From the NCBI GenBank assembly GCA_011503125.2, contig WWBZ02000001.1:496001-560000 (forward strand): a DNA stretch of 64,000 nt, given 5' to 3'. How positions within the stretch are numbered: position 1 is the first letter of the stretch; every line of letters starts with the position of its first letter. This document shows positions 50,820 through 63,453 of the stretch, one piece after another. A program made the translations under genes and the position numbers. Below the pieces are notes generated by a model that made no database searches, was not told where the DNA came from, and saw nothing but the letters and a program-made list of their open reading frames with translations. The stretch comes from Botryosphaeria dothidea (lineage: Eukaryota; Ascomycota; Dothideomycetes; Botryosphaeriales; Botryosphaeriaceae).

Positions 50820-51214
50820 TTACTCGACCTTGACCGGCTTGCTGGTGTCCAGCTCGTGGAAGCGACGCAGGTCCATCTCCTTGTCCAGGAGCGGGACGAC
50901 GTAGGGGTCGAAGGTCTTCCAGTACGGGTTCTCCAGGTGGTACTTCTGGCTCTGTTTCCGAAAAACATCAGCAACAATCCCCAGACGAGACGAAGAGACC
51001 AATGGTTTTGAAAAAGAGAACTTACGCTCTCGTGTTCGTAGCGCTCGACGATGCACCACTTGCGCGGGTCCTGGTGGTCCTGCATGACGTGCCAGCCGAC
51101 CGTCTCCTTGTCCTTGGAGTAGACTTGCGAGGCCTCGATCAGCTTGTTGCGCAGCTTCTCCTCGACCTCCTTGCCCTCCTTGGCGTAGAGATGGACGACG
51201 ATGGTGTAGACCAT
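50820..51214 (-). CDS. Antibiotic-biosynthesis-monooxygenase (ABM)-fold small protein
   Basis: Exon 1 (51214-51026, 63 codons, donor GTAAGT) and exon 2 (50951-50820) give 106 aa. The N-terminus (MVYTIVVHLYAKEGKEVE) is the first strand and helix of a dimeric alpha-beta barrel. The segment GWHVMQDHQDPRKWCIVERYE is the typical central sheet with a Trp and Glu, and HLENPYWKTFDPYV carries the conserved helix after it. This is the ABM-type fold, found in quinol monooxygenases, haem-degrading enzymes and many proteins of unknown role. No substrate can be named. It stands alone, not in a biosynthetic cluster. Confidence 0.85.
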
Positions 51215-51945
51215 TTTGGCTGTTGCTGCGGCGTCGCGTCAGCTCTTTGGTTCCCGTTCGGACGCTGTCACGTGGAAGGAGATGTGTGCACCGGGAACAC
51301 CGGCATCGGTACGGCAACATGACGGGGCAATTGAGTACACGACTGAGGGGTACTGGCTTCTCGAATGGGTGTCATGCCATTGCAATGCCGGTGTGGAGGT
51401 TGCGGAGGATGCCGCTGCGGAGACGCCCATAAACCGCCATTGACGACGGCAATGACCATTGTGGCGCGCGAACATCTTGCACGAAGCTCAAGCATTGAGA
51501 CAATGAGAGTCGCAACGCTTACCAGCTCACTCATGAGCGGCGCAAGCTCCATGGCATGATCTCACGCTCTCCGCAGCAGTTACCGAGCTCTCTCACAAGC
51601 AGCGCAAGACCCATTGGCTCGAGGGGGAATATTGGATGACTCGCGAAACATTGAATGTTCAATTGAAAAGCACTTACATGTGAGATGTTGTTGTGAAGAA
51701 TGGATGGATGAAGATGGAGATGGAGGGGTAGCTTGGATGGAGGGGCAAACAGACGTTTTAGGGCGGTCGAGGGTGAAGCTAGCTAAGCTGACCCACCAGG
51801 CCGACCCGCATTTTCCTGTTGACGTCGGCGAAGCAAAGTCGTTAGACTTTCGCTGCAACCAAGAAAAAACGCTCCGAGGGAAGGTGAGGCGTGCCGCGGT
51901 TGCACCGAAGCTCCTCCGCCGCCGTCGGTCATCAACTTTGTCATC
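51215..51945. promoter_or_regulatory. Upstream region of the ABM gene
   Basis: This stretch holds the ABM gene promoter. Short minus-strand frames (for example one starting MELAPLMSELVSV near 51552) can be joined by a GTAAGC donor to others, but none yields a recognisable protein. Confidence 0.4.
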
Positions 51946-52503
51946 ATGCCACGGCGTCTGATGGGCAGGCGACATCCAACAATCTACAGCACAGATGTCT
52001 CAGAGCCCTGGGGCGGGGTACTGTCCTCACGATTGCTCCTTGTCTGCCTACAGATCCAAGACTCCATTCCCACATACTATCTAAGCAATTCAAACCCTGA
52101 GGAAAGGCTCACACATGCAAGCACCCAGCTAATCACCCATATTCAGAGCTGTCCAGCATGCTCACTTAGCATTCATCACCTGTTTGAGAATCCTAACCCT
52201 CAGGACCAGAGCTTCCCAGAACCTGAAGAGCATGTAAAAGAGAGGTCAGAGGGAAAACGAAAACATGCTTGCACCTACAGTACAGCACGAGAGATTGTTC
52301 CGAATTGGTTTCGAAAGTGTCTGAAAGCACAGTCCCAGAAGAGAAGCCAAAAAATCTTCAACGTAAAAAAAGTGTTGCCTGATCAACCGCGACTTTCTGT
52401 CAAGTCGCCTTTTCGCGGGCGAATAAAAAAAAAGAATACTTTGCCCCGGCAATGCTATGCAAGAAAATATACCCGAGTTTTGGTGTTCAAAGAAGAAACA
52501 TAG
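51946..52503 (+). CDS. Orphan ORF, uncertain
   Basis: An uninterrupted 185-codon frame lies in an otherwise intergenic, less GC-rich stretch. The N-terminal part has a hydrophobic run (LSSRLLLVCLQIQD). The middle carries QSCPACSLSIHHLF, resembling a Cys-x-x-Cys/His zinc-like motif. The C-terminal third is Lys/Arg-rich. A frame this long is unlikely by chance at this base composition, but no family is recognised and there is no clear promoter. A putative intron at about 52018-52053 would be only 36 nt. Confidence 0.3.
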   Translation: MPRRLMGRRHPTIYSTDVSEPWGGVLSSRLLLVCLQIQDSIPTYYLSNSNPEERLTHASTQLITHIQSCPACSLSIHHLFENPNPQDQSFPEPEEHVKERSEGKRKHACTYSTAREIVPNWFRKCLKAQSQKRSQKIFNVKKVLPDQPRLSVKSPFRGRIKKKNTLPRQCYARKYTRVLVFKEET

Positions 52504-52734
52504 ATGGTGATCATATGCGCAGACAAATGATCAAACAAACGCCCAGCCAATTCTCTTTGCTCCCTTTTTGACCGCAAGAAGTGGATGCAAACCCCAACCG
52601 AAAAATGAGCTTTTGGAACCGAGATCTGAAGAAGCGGGCAAGAGGAATGCTGCAACACATGTAAACTCTGCCCCGGGAGGTAAGTGACATCGACTGGAGA
52701 AATGAGGCATTATTCGTTGCGATCAATAGCGCAT

Positions 52735-54409
52735 CTACATCATCGACATAAGGCCGTTGGAGGCGTATGCCATCGGCTTGATCGGCGGGTGAGGCACCGC
52801 CTCGAACTTGTGGAACTCGAGCTTGTACTCGGGACCAATGTTGATGTATGCACCCTTGTTTTCCGTGCTGTCGCAGTACTTGGGAGCCGAGAAGACTGGA
52901 TTGCCTCCGTGTTAGCTTGGCCATCCGCGATGTTTGAAAATCGGAATACGTACCAGTAATGCACTTTCCATCGTGCTCCACCTCGTAGCCCTCCATGCGG
53001 ACCTCGTGACTTCTAATGACCGCCTCCAGCCCGTTCTTCTCACAGAATCTCTTCGTGACATCCGGACCGAACTGCATACCAACACCACGCTTGCTGGGTC
53101 CACGGCCGGGGGTAGGTTGCGGGTCCGTCCAGAGCATCTCCATCATCAAGCCGCTCTGACCGGGCTGTCTCTGCTTATGCCTGTTCAGCTTCCTAACATC
53201 GTCCAAGCTGATCTCATCCTTGGAGAAGAGGCCACCATGCAAGACGAAGAACTTCTTGCCAATGAGCGTGGCGAGAGGTAGTGCGGAGAAGGACTCGGAG
53301 AAGATCTTGAAGACGCGCTCGGTGTACTTTGCGCGGCACTCGCCCTCGAAGCCATACATGCGGTTCATGTCGTCCGTCTCGTGGTTGCCGCGGTTGAGGA
53401 AGAATAGCTTAGGATAGAGCATCTTGTAGGCGTATAGAGTGAGGGCAACTTCAGTCGACCAAGAACCACGGTCGACGAAGTCACCGTTAAACAAATAGGA
53501 GTGCGTCTCCGACGGGAACCCGTTCAGACGGAAGATTTCGAGGAGATCGAAGAATTGACCTGGGGTCGCGATTAGCTCGTGCATAACGGCGGTCAGCAGT
53601 GTAACTTACCGTGAGTGTCACCGCAGACGGTAATCTTCGTGCCCTCAGGAACGTCGTACTCGACCATAGTGGGCTCGTTGTAGACGAGCTCCTTGACGGC
53701 GATAATAATCTGGTAGACATATTTCCTGTGAATCTTCTTGCCGTCCTTGAATCTTTGAATCATGTCCTCGATGAATTCCTTAGTCATCTTCGTGCCCTCC
53801 AGTTTCACGCCGTCGTACGAGTCTTCGACGACCATGCTGTCTAGATCCAGGCCCTCGATAGCAGAGGGCGCATCGGCGACCTCGATGGCCTTGAGGAAGG
53901 CATCGCGCTTGACAATCTTCTCGCACTCGGTGTGTTGTAGCTTCGCATTCTTGTCACCCGGGTTCTTCTTGACGACAATCTTCCAGTCGCGGAGTGCTTC
54001 GTTGTGCTTGAGGATCGCCGTGTTGGCGACGGCGCGGCGATAATAAGCCTGTCCCAGTCCCGGATCAGCTCTCGGCGCGCGGGGAACTGTTGAATCATGG
54101 AAAAGAAATTGCCACGCACCTTGACATTGTTGGGGTCGATTTCTATTGCCTTTGTTGCGTCGGCGACAGCGAAGCCGTATGCCTCGAGCTTGATGTTGGC
54201 CTGTACAGCGCTCAATCAGCTCCCTGTCGCGTGCGCAGTTGCTCTCGGCGGGGCTCGCATACCTGGGCGCGGTTGGTGTAGAACGAGGGCTCCTTGTCAT
54301 AGGTGTCGATAGCTTGAGAATAGAACTCGATGGCGGTGGGCCAGTCATGCTCCTTGAATGCCTTGTTGCCCTTCTCCTTGAGGGCAATGGCTTCTTCCTG
54401 AGCACCCAT
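52735..54409 (-). CDS. PPT1: Serine/threonine protein phosphatase 5 (TPR-PP2A type)
   Basis: Five exons, 54409-54263, 54200-54120, 54048-53610, 53559-52954 and 52895-52735, join in phase to give 477 aa, the normal PP5 size. The first about 110 residues form TPR repeats ([20 protein letters not shown]), followed by a linker and the metallophosphatase core. The core has GDTHG (about aa 219-223), GDFVDRG, RGNHE and SHEVR motifs and keeps the metal-binding Asp, His and Asn residues. PP5/Ppt1 binds Hsp90 through its TPRs and dephosphorylates client proteins and Hsp90 itself. A start 18 nt upstream (54427) is possible; MGAQEEA is preferred as the usual N-terminus. It is divergent from SPT4. Confidence 0.95.
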
Positions 54410-54981
54410 GGTGGCGGCAGCAGGCAATAGGAATGCTACTATAACCGAGTCACCGTTGGAAGCTCGGGCGCGCGCCTAGCCAAGCAAGAGAACGCGTGGA
54501 CGGCTGTTTTTGAGACAGCGAAGCACACGCGGAGCGGGATGCGGGAGGAAGGAGGGGTGCGTAGGGTGAGCAGGAGGGGCAGAGGGAATGTTTCGGGAGG
54601 AAGCAGGCTGAGGGCGCGGAGAAGAGGCTCGTCAAATTCGCGTCGGCGGTACTGGGCTTTTGGACGCTCTGGAATGCGATGACGGCGGAAGGAACGAGAA
54701 GGCCGAGGCGCGGTCCGTGCAGCTTCCCGCCCACGGCCCTTCCATGTGCGGCTCCGATACGTGCTGGCCCTACGCTCTCTTGTCCTCTTGGCCACCAAGC
54801 ACCTTTGAGCTCCCCAACCGTCTATCGCCGTTCCTCTGTTCGCGCGTCTAGCTCTACTTCAGTCTCCCGCCGACGCTCTGCAACTTCCACACGACCACCC
54901 CCCGCGTCCCGCCGCCCATCCTCCCGCACGCGCGTACCCTCCTTCCACGCAAACAAGAACACATCCGCCAAACCCACCACC
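54410..54981. promoter_or_regulatory. Divergent promoter PP5 / SPT4
   Basis: This 572-bp gap separates two head-to-head housekeeping genes. CT-rich sequence precedes the SPT4 ATG. No TATA box stands out. Confidence 0.5.
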
Positions 54982-55518
54982 ATGACCTCGCGCTCCTACG
55001 TCACGCCCTCGCAGCACCGACACTTGCGCGCCTGCATGGTGTGCAGCTTCGTGCAGCAGGCCAACAAGTTCCGGCAGCTGGGCTGCCCCAACTGCGAGTT
55101 CCTCGAGATGCAGGGCGCCGATGACGCGCACATCGCCGACTGCACCTCCGCCGTCTTCGAGGGCCTGATCGCCCTGGCCGACCCGAGCCAGAGCTGGGTC
55201 GCCAAGTGGCAGCGCCTGGACGCCTACGTGCCCGGCATGTACGCCACGAAGGTCGCTGGGATTGTAAGTTTTTCCCGCCCCGGAAGCTTAAAACACAAAA
55301 ACGTCTTCAAGGGATGGTGCGGTTTGGTTTGGGTATTGAGGCTAACGAGAAGTTTTGACAGCTTGGGGAGGAACAGTTGGCTGCGTGTGAGGCTGCCGGC
55401 GTGAGATATATTCCGTAAGGTTTTCCCGGTCTTTGAGAGCATTTTCGTGGCGGGTGGTATTCTGACGTTTCTTTGATGCAGGCGCGATGGCAGCGAGCAG
55501 GAAGACATTGCGGAATGA
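54982..55518 (+). CDS. SPT4: Transcription elongation factor Spt4
   Basis: Three exons, 54982-55263, 55362-55414 and 55482-55518, give 123 aa in phase, the family length. The zinc finger is at the N-terminus: Cys 18, 21, 35 and 38 (CMVC and CPNC). The rest is the small alpha-beta fold that binds Spt5, including [20 protein letters not shown], and a tail ending [10 protein letters not shown]. Spt4-Spt5 (DSIF) travels with RNA polymerase II and supports elongation and silencing. The assigned start [11 protein letters not shown] fits the short leader before the first Cys pair. Confidence 0.94.
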
Positions 55519-56609
55519 GAAACGACAACGATCAAGAGAGACTTCTTCAATTTCTTATTGCATTTTGAGCGAGTGGCGTCCAGAGAGTAAAACACGGTGG
55601 TTGGGCACAACCGGGGTCAAATGACTTCTTAGGCGGTGTTATTGGATTTTTAGAGACCACACGGTCGGGACAATATCAGGAGAGACGGGAAAATGGGTGG
55701 TGCTTGAGGATCTTATCTGATCAGATGGATGATCGGGGATCATGTTACTCTTGTCTAAATTGGGAAAGGAACATGGGGATAGGTGAACAGGCCGCATTCT
55801 ATTTTGCACTGCACCTCGTTTATCTAGCTCGGACGCGCCATGAGGCTTGCGAAACTTTCGAGTGCACCAAGAACTTGCTCGACACGCTGAGAATAGCTTG
55901 GCTGGAGCTTACGCAAACCATCAAGGAGGAGATGGAATCAAATACCGAAACGCTTGACTGTTTGGTGGTCACTTATCTTGTCGCGAATCTCAAAGGATCT
56001 TTCATGCCTCGGGATCCTTTCTTCATCGCCAAGAACGACTTGAGATTCCGTTCCACCGTTATTTACGTGCTGGTTTCGGAGTTCATACTTCCAGCGCACA
56101 GATATTGATGTTCTTGCAAGTCCACCATTAAGTCAAGGGTCTGCGGGTAAATCAGAAATCTCTCACACGAATCGTCACATAAATCCCACTTCTATACGAC
56201 AAATGGAATACCTAGTATCACGTCACTATTCGAAGATTGCAGCTTTTCATGTAGAGTAAAGGATAATCCTTTCTACGGAAATCCATTCGGATACATGCCC
56301 TCGCGGGGCAATGTCGAATCTGTATGATGTATCTACGTCGAAGATGCTGTTCCCACAAAAACGCTTGGCTTTCTGTCTACTCTGGGTAAAACACCCCACG
56401 CTCCAAAACGAAAGAATGCAAAAGAGGAGGTATCGCTTAGGATTTATGAAACACCATCAGAACTCCTATTCCAATGCCTTCATGCTTCGAGATAAAAAAA
56501 AACAATGTAAGGAAAATGAACGCCTCATCAGGAGTAAGGTCCTCCAGGGTCGTGACGCAAGTGTTATGAAGGGGTGGGGTTGCCCCCGGTGACCCATCAC
56601 GATTAGCGA
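55519..56609. other. Intergenic with one weak ORF
   Basis: This is the 3' flank of SPT4 and of the convergent aspartic protease. A 134-codon plus-strand frame at 55704-56108 (probable start 55725, MDDRGSCYSCL) has balanced composition and could be a small gene, but no domain is recognised and it may be chance. A 93-codon frame at 56311-56592 is Lys/Arg-rich and judged spurious. Confidence 0.35.
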
Positions 56610-58089
56610 TTACAGCGCGAAAAGCAGACCCGCAGCAGCCGCGGCAGCCACGGGACCCATGGGCATGGCCGTCTTCATGGGCGCGGCTGCGTTGCCGGAG
56701 ACGGAGACGCCGCCGTTCCTGGCGCCTCCGGTAGCCGCCACGACGGCAGAGACGGCGTTGGCGACGCCCGTCGCATCCGGCACCGAGGCGGTGCCCGTGC
56801 CGATCTCGCTGATGTTGGAGTCGGTGGAATTGTAGTTGGTCTGGGCGAGCGAGATCTCGTTGTTGGCGAGGTCGTATACGACGTAAGCGGACCGCAGGAA
56901 TGTGTCACCAAGGACAGAAGTGGAATCGCCGGCTGGGCTGATGCCGAGGATACAGACGGCTTGGCCTCGTGAATAGCCGGCTAAGAGGACCAGTTCGTTC
57001 ATGGGGACGCTGATCGTCGGAGAACTGAAAGTGAAATCTAACGTGTCGTCGCTGTTGGCCTGATCGCAGTCGATGAAGGCTGCACCCTGATCAGAGTCGT
57101 AGGCGGCGTTGAAGTCATCGTAGATGCTTGAGACCACCGAGTCCGGGAGATAGGTGAGGCTGCTACCTGAGTCGAGAAGGACGGGAACGACGTTGCTGCT
57201 GCTGTCGTTGCTGCTAAAATAAGAACCATTTTTGCCATTGGCGCCAAGACCAGTCAGCGCAATGATGAATTCTCTGTAATCGCCGTACTCCTGGATGATG
57301 GGCAAGGTGGCCAAGGTTCCGTGGTACTTCTCGGTATCGACACCTCCGAAAAGAATGCTTCCTCTGCTTGCGTCGAGGTCGTTCAACCACAGGCTGTACG
57401 CGTTGGACTGGATGATTCCCTTGTCGACCATCAATTGGGGTAGGTTGGAGTACGCCTCGAGGCCGGCTCGGTTGACAGCGACTTCATTTGTGGTGTAACC
57501 AATTCCCAAGACACCCTCCGTCGAACTCGAATCGTAGCCAACGCCGAATTGCATATCAGTCAGGTTCTGGCCACCAAAGTTGAACACATCCTTGACGTAG
57601 TCGCCGGTTGCGCCGGAGCCATCGACGTAGGAAATGTTGAATAAGCTGTTGACGTATTCATATGTCGAGGAGTCATTTGCATTGTAGGTGCCTGCGGTGG
57701 AGCAAGAACTTGTCTTGGAAGAGCAGAGGTCTGACGAGTCGGTATTCACCCAAAGATCGCTCGAGCCCGTGTCTAGGTGAAGACGGAGTGATTGGGCCGG
57801 AGTTCCCAGGCTAGCGTTTGCGAAGTAAAGGGTTTCCTCATTGTCGAGGGTCGCCTGGACGGAGTCCCTCTTCTTCCTTCTTCTTGCCTGGTCACGCGTC
57901 ACAGGATCTGTGACTTCTCTTCTCTGAATCTCGGCGCCAACGACTCTTGGTGCTGAGTTCTGAAAGGAACAGTTAGGGGATGAAGGCTGTGATAGGGAGG
58001 CAGCGACATACTGTTCTCTTGGCCAATTGGATGGCCTCGGTTAGCGATATTAAGCCCGTGGCGAGCGTCAGTGCGGCGGTGCACCTCAT
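56610..58089 (-). CDS. Secreted, probably GPI-anchored aspartic protease
   Basis: Exon 1 (58089-58012, MRCTAALTLATGLISLTEA) is a signal peptide plus start of the propeptide. Exon 2 (57959-56610) holds the rest, 475 aa in all. A dibasic-rich site RRRKKR at 52-57 would be cut by a Kex2-like protease. The mature enzyme has both active-site motifs, DTGSS (D89) and DSGSS (D289), in a pepsin fold, and a long C-terminal Ser/Ala/Gly-rich stretch ending in hydrophobic residues (VAAAAAAGLLFAL), as for GPI attachment. This is the yapsin/candidapepsin-like group that processes cell-wall and secreted proteins. Both exons are in phase. It is divergent from RFC4. Confidence 0.9.
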
Positions 58090-59345
58090 AGTTCCGGCTG
58101 AAGGAGAGTCCGCGAAATGTACGAAAGAGGAATGCAAAGGAGACAAGGCGAGAAATAGTCCGGGATATAACTCTTCGAGAAGCAGGCAGCACGCGGGTTG
58201 TGGGCCAGGCAAAAACTGCGGCGCCTGTGCGACCAGGGATTATTATGAGCCCCGCGAGGAAGTACGTACGTCGTTCGGTGATGACGACGACTCTCCAGAA
58301 GTAGTGTGGCGGTGGCCGGCAACGACGGACCTAGCTTACCTCACGCGCGCCACCGAGCGAAAAAAAGATCAACGGTAATGAGAGACGGTCGCGTGGAATG
58401 AGACGGCTGGCATCAGCTGCGCAGAGAGCGCGGGGCCGCTTGAGAAATACATCAATGCCATGGCCGCTGCCGCGCTGAGACGGTCTCTGTGTTTCGACTG
58501 CTGATGGCTAAGCATTGCTTGGCCCTAGTGATCACCCAGGCTGTGCGGAGCGGTGCACGCTGGCCATGTAAGGATTACAGTGGTGGACTGGGGGTAGAAT
58601 GGCGAGGTTAAGCGCCGCGCTCGAGAACGATAGGACGCAAGGCGCGCGAGCCCAAACCCGACCCTGAGGATCGAGATACAACATCTGCGACAGGAACAGC
58701 CGCGATGCGCTCGCCGGCCGGAAGCCGCTGTGTCCGAAAGCTGCCATGCGCTGAGCCGCGCGCAGCTGCTGGGCACTGCTGGCCAAGGGCCCGTCAGGCC
58801 ACACGATTTGCATGGCGTGCTGCCAGCTGGCCAGCTGCTGCCGCTGCGCCGTATTGCATGGGGCGCCAAGCTGAGACCTCTCTGAAGGCGGATGTGACGC
58901 GTAAGGCTGCGCTGTTGTGGCCCCCGAGACGCGGCTGTCTCCGCCGCCCCCGTCCGCCTGTTGGTGTCCGCGAGACCGAGCACAGTTTTTGGGGAGCGCT
59001 CAGGACGAGCGCCAGTCAGGTCGAGTCTGGGGAATTGGAGTGAGACAGCGCCCACCTATGCTCCGAGCCCTGCATGACAGAAGGGATGGTCGTGGTGCGG
59101 AGAGTGTGTGAGCGGCAGGCCGGCGGAGATCTCAGCGCTCGGGCGGTGGCGAGCCGAAAGCATGAGCCTACGCCCATTAAGTCTAAGCCGTATGCTTGAT
59201 GGCCGGTTTCCGCACGTGACTGTGAGCGAGCGTGTTTTGCGGGTACGCGTCGACGCGCCCGCGATCGCGCTGGCGCGATGTGCCGACGCAATCGTCAAGC
59301 CGAGCATTGCGCAAGCCTACCACGACGACGACACCTCTCGCCACC
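58090..59345. promoter_or_regulatory. Divergent promoter, aspartic protease / RFC4
   Basis: This 1.26-kb GC-rich gap separates head-to-head genes. Frames up to 176 codons occur but are Arg/Ser/Ala-rich with no domain. The start of RFC4 has a good context (caccatgg). Confidence 0.45.
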
Positions 59346-60585
59346 ATGGTCACCGCCGAATCATCCAGCGCTGCTGGACGCAATGGTCTGAAGGCGCAGT
59401 CAAACGGCGCGGTTGCGGGCTACGAACTGCCATGGTCCGTCACGCGCGCCTTTGCTCCACCACGCTGCTTCCCACACTGACCGTTTCGCGCTACAGGGTC
59501 GAGAAATACCGTCCCGTCTTTCTGGACGACATTGTCGGCAACACCGAGACGATCGAGCGCCTCAAGATCATTGCCAAAGATGGAAACATGCCGCACGTTA
59601 TCATCTCCGGAATGCCCGGTATTGGTAAAACAACGTCCGTTCTGTGTCTGGCCCGCCAGCTGCTGGGAGACGCGTACAAGGAGGCTGTCCTGGAGCTCAA
59701 TGCCAGTGATGAGCGTGGAATCGACGTCGTGAGAAACCGCATAAAGGGATTCGCGCAGAAGAAGGTCACGCTCCCGCCAGGTCGGCAGAAAATTGTCATC
59801 CTGGATGAAGCAGACAGGTGCGCTTTGTAGAACCTGGCATCTCAAACTGCACTGACCCAGAGACAGTATGACCTCAGGTGCGCAGCAGGCCTTGCGGCGT
59901 ACTATGGAAATCTACTCCTCCACTACGCGCTTTGCTTTCGCGTGTAACCAGTCCAACAAGATCATCGAGCCGCTCCAATCGCGTTGCGCCATTCTGCGCT
60001 ACTCCCGTCTGACTGATGCCCAGCTTGTTAAGCGACTGATGCAGATCTGTGAGGCGGAGCAAGTTGAATATTCTGAAGATGGACTCGCGGCTCTCGTGTT
60101 TTCGGCCGAGGGTGACATGCGCCAGGCAATCAACAACCTGCAGAGCACCCACGCCGGTTTCGGTTTCGTCAACGGAGATAACGTATTCAAGGTGGTCGAT
60201 AGTCCGCATCCTATCAAGGTTCAGGCTATGATTAAGGCCTGTCACGAGCAGAAAGTTGACGTCGCCCTCGACACGCTTCGGGAACTATGGTACGTTCTGT
60301 GTTTATCTGCAGCCCCGATGCTCCCGTCTTGACCCTGGAGCTTACGTCTGCCGCAGGGATCTTGGCTACTCTTGTCACGACATTATCAGCACGATGTTCA
60401 AGGTCACTAAAACGATTCCTACATTATCTGAGCACGCAAAGCTTGAGTTCATCAAGGAAATTGGCTTCACACATATGCGCATTCTCGAAGGCGTCCAAAC
60501 CTTCTTGCAGCTCTCGGGATGCGTTGCACGCCTGTGCAAAATCAACATGAAGCCGAGCTTGTTCGCGATCCCAAAGTCGCAGTAA
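59346..60585 (+). CDS. RFC4: Replication factor C subunit 4 (Rfc4)
   Basis: Four exons, 59346-59434, 59497-59817, 59867-60289 and 60357-60585, join in phase to give 353 aa. After a short N-terminal tail comes the RFC core: PWVEKYRP, the Walker A motif GMPGIGKTT (about aa 68-76), Walker B DEAD (about aa 133-136) and the SRC motif QSRCAILR. The C-terminal domain ([11 protein letters not shown] and the collar helices) is complete. It closely matches yeast Rfc4 in every motif. The RFC complex loads the PCNA clamp at primer ends in replication and repair. The first intron has an unusual GTCCGT donor; the other donors are ordinary. Confidence 0.96.
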
Positions 60586-61688
60586 CGAGGGCCTGGAACG
60601 GTCATCTCATTTGATAAAAGTGTGTTTGCAGCATCTTACGCGGCGTTACGGATTGGGAAAGCGGTTGACCAGGCCCAGTGTGGGCTAGATTATCAAGGTC
60701 GGGGTGAAAAAATCGACCAATGAGGGCGCTCGGAAGTATACAGGGAGTGGTTTTAGAAATGATGAGACAGGTACTGATTCCGCTTCTATAGCTCAGACAG
60801 CAAGGAGCTTTCATCAAACAGCAGATTTGCGACACAATACGATTCGCTATCTAATTTCAGCATTGCGCCTCTCGGCTGACGTGGATTCTGTTCGCTGCTC
60901 TTCGTATACCGTACAGGACGGCAAGGCACCAAAATAGTATTGAGCCAGCGTCAGTGCACATTAAGCACTGCTGAGTTCAGCCAAAACTTCATTGGTCGGT
61001 CGTCCGTAGACCCTGCTTTTCCCGCAGAGATAGTGGATGTGCGATGCTTCCATTAGCAGGTAACTCGAAGCACGGGAGGCATGGTTCTTTCTTCAAAGAA
61101 GGAACCTGGGCTGAACAGGATGCGGTATGAGGTCACAGCTCTGGACAAGACTGTTCCTGACGCCAGCTGCAAGGTCCGCGGGAGTGGACTGAGATCTCGT
61201 TTATCGATAAGCTCTGTACCCCGCAGCGCACCCACCCCACGGCCGGCGCGCTTTCCAGAACAGAGCTGCCGCCTGCCCGACGAAGAGTCAATCTATTGAC
61301 AAACTCGCGCGAAAAAGCATGTCACTGGCTCATTGTGGTCAATATGAGCGAGATCTTCCCCCGCCACTCCCGGCGAGGAATGGGCGTTGCTGCGGACTCA
61401 GAAGACGCGCGAATCAAGCGGGGCAACGAGACCTCGCACGTGGTGCACCGCATTGGCAGAAAATTGCGTGCTTCACGCCATCAGAGTCCCCGCAGACCTC
61501 ATGCTATTGCCCGATTTCGGGGTTTTATTATCTGCTAGCTGCTGCCAGCTCCCCTCTTCCTCCCTCCTCGTCCCCTTTCTTGACTCTTTGTGATACCCAG
61601 TCTCGCGCATCATACCACCAGAGCTGGAGCTACCAAGCGTCGATTCTTGCGAGCTTTTCAAGTCTACGACCAGATACAGAAAGACACA
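60586..61688. other. Intergenic, no gene seen
   Basis: This is the 3' flank of RFC4 and the promoter of the sulfhydrylase gene. Frames up to 191 codons overlap the promoter at 61.3-61.9 kb without domains. CT-rich sequence lies at 61.54-61.59 kb. Confidence 0.45.
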
Positions 61689-63453
<1,765 letters not shown>

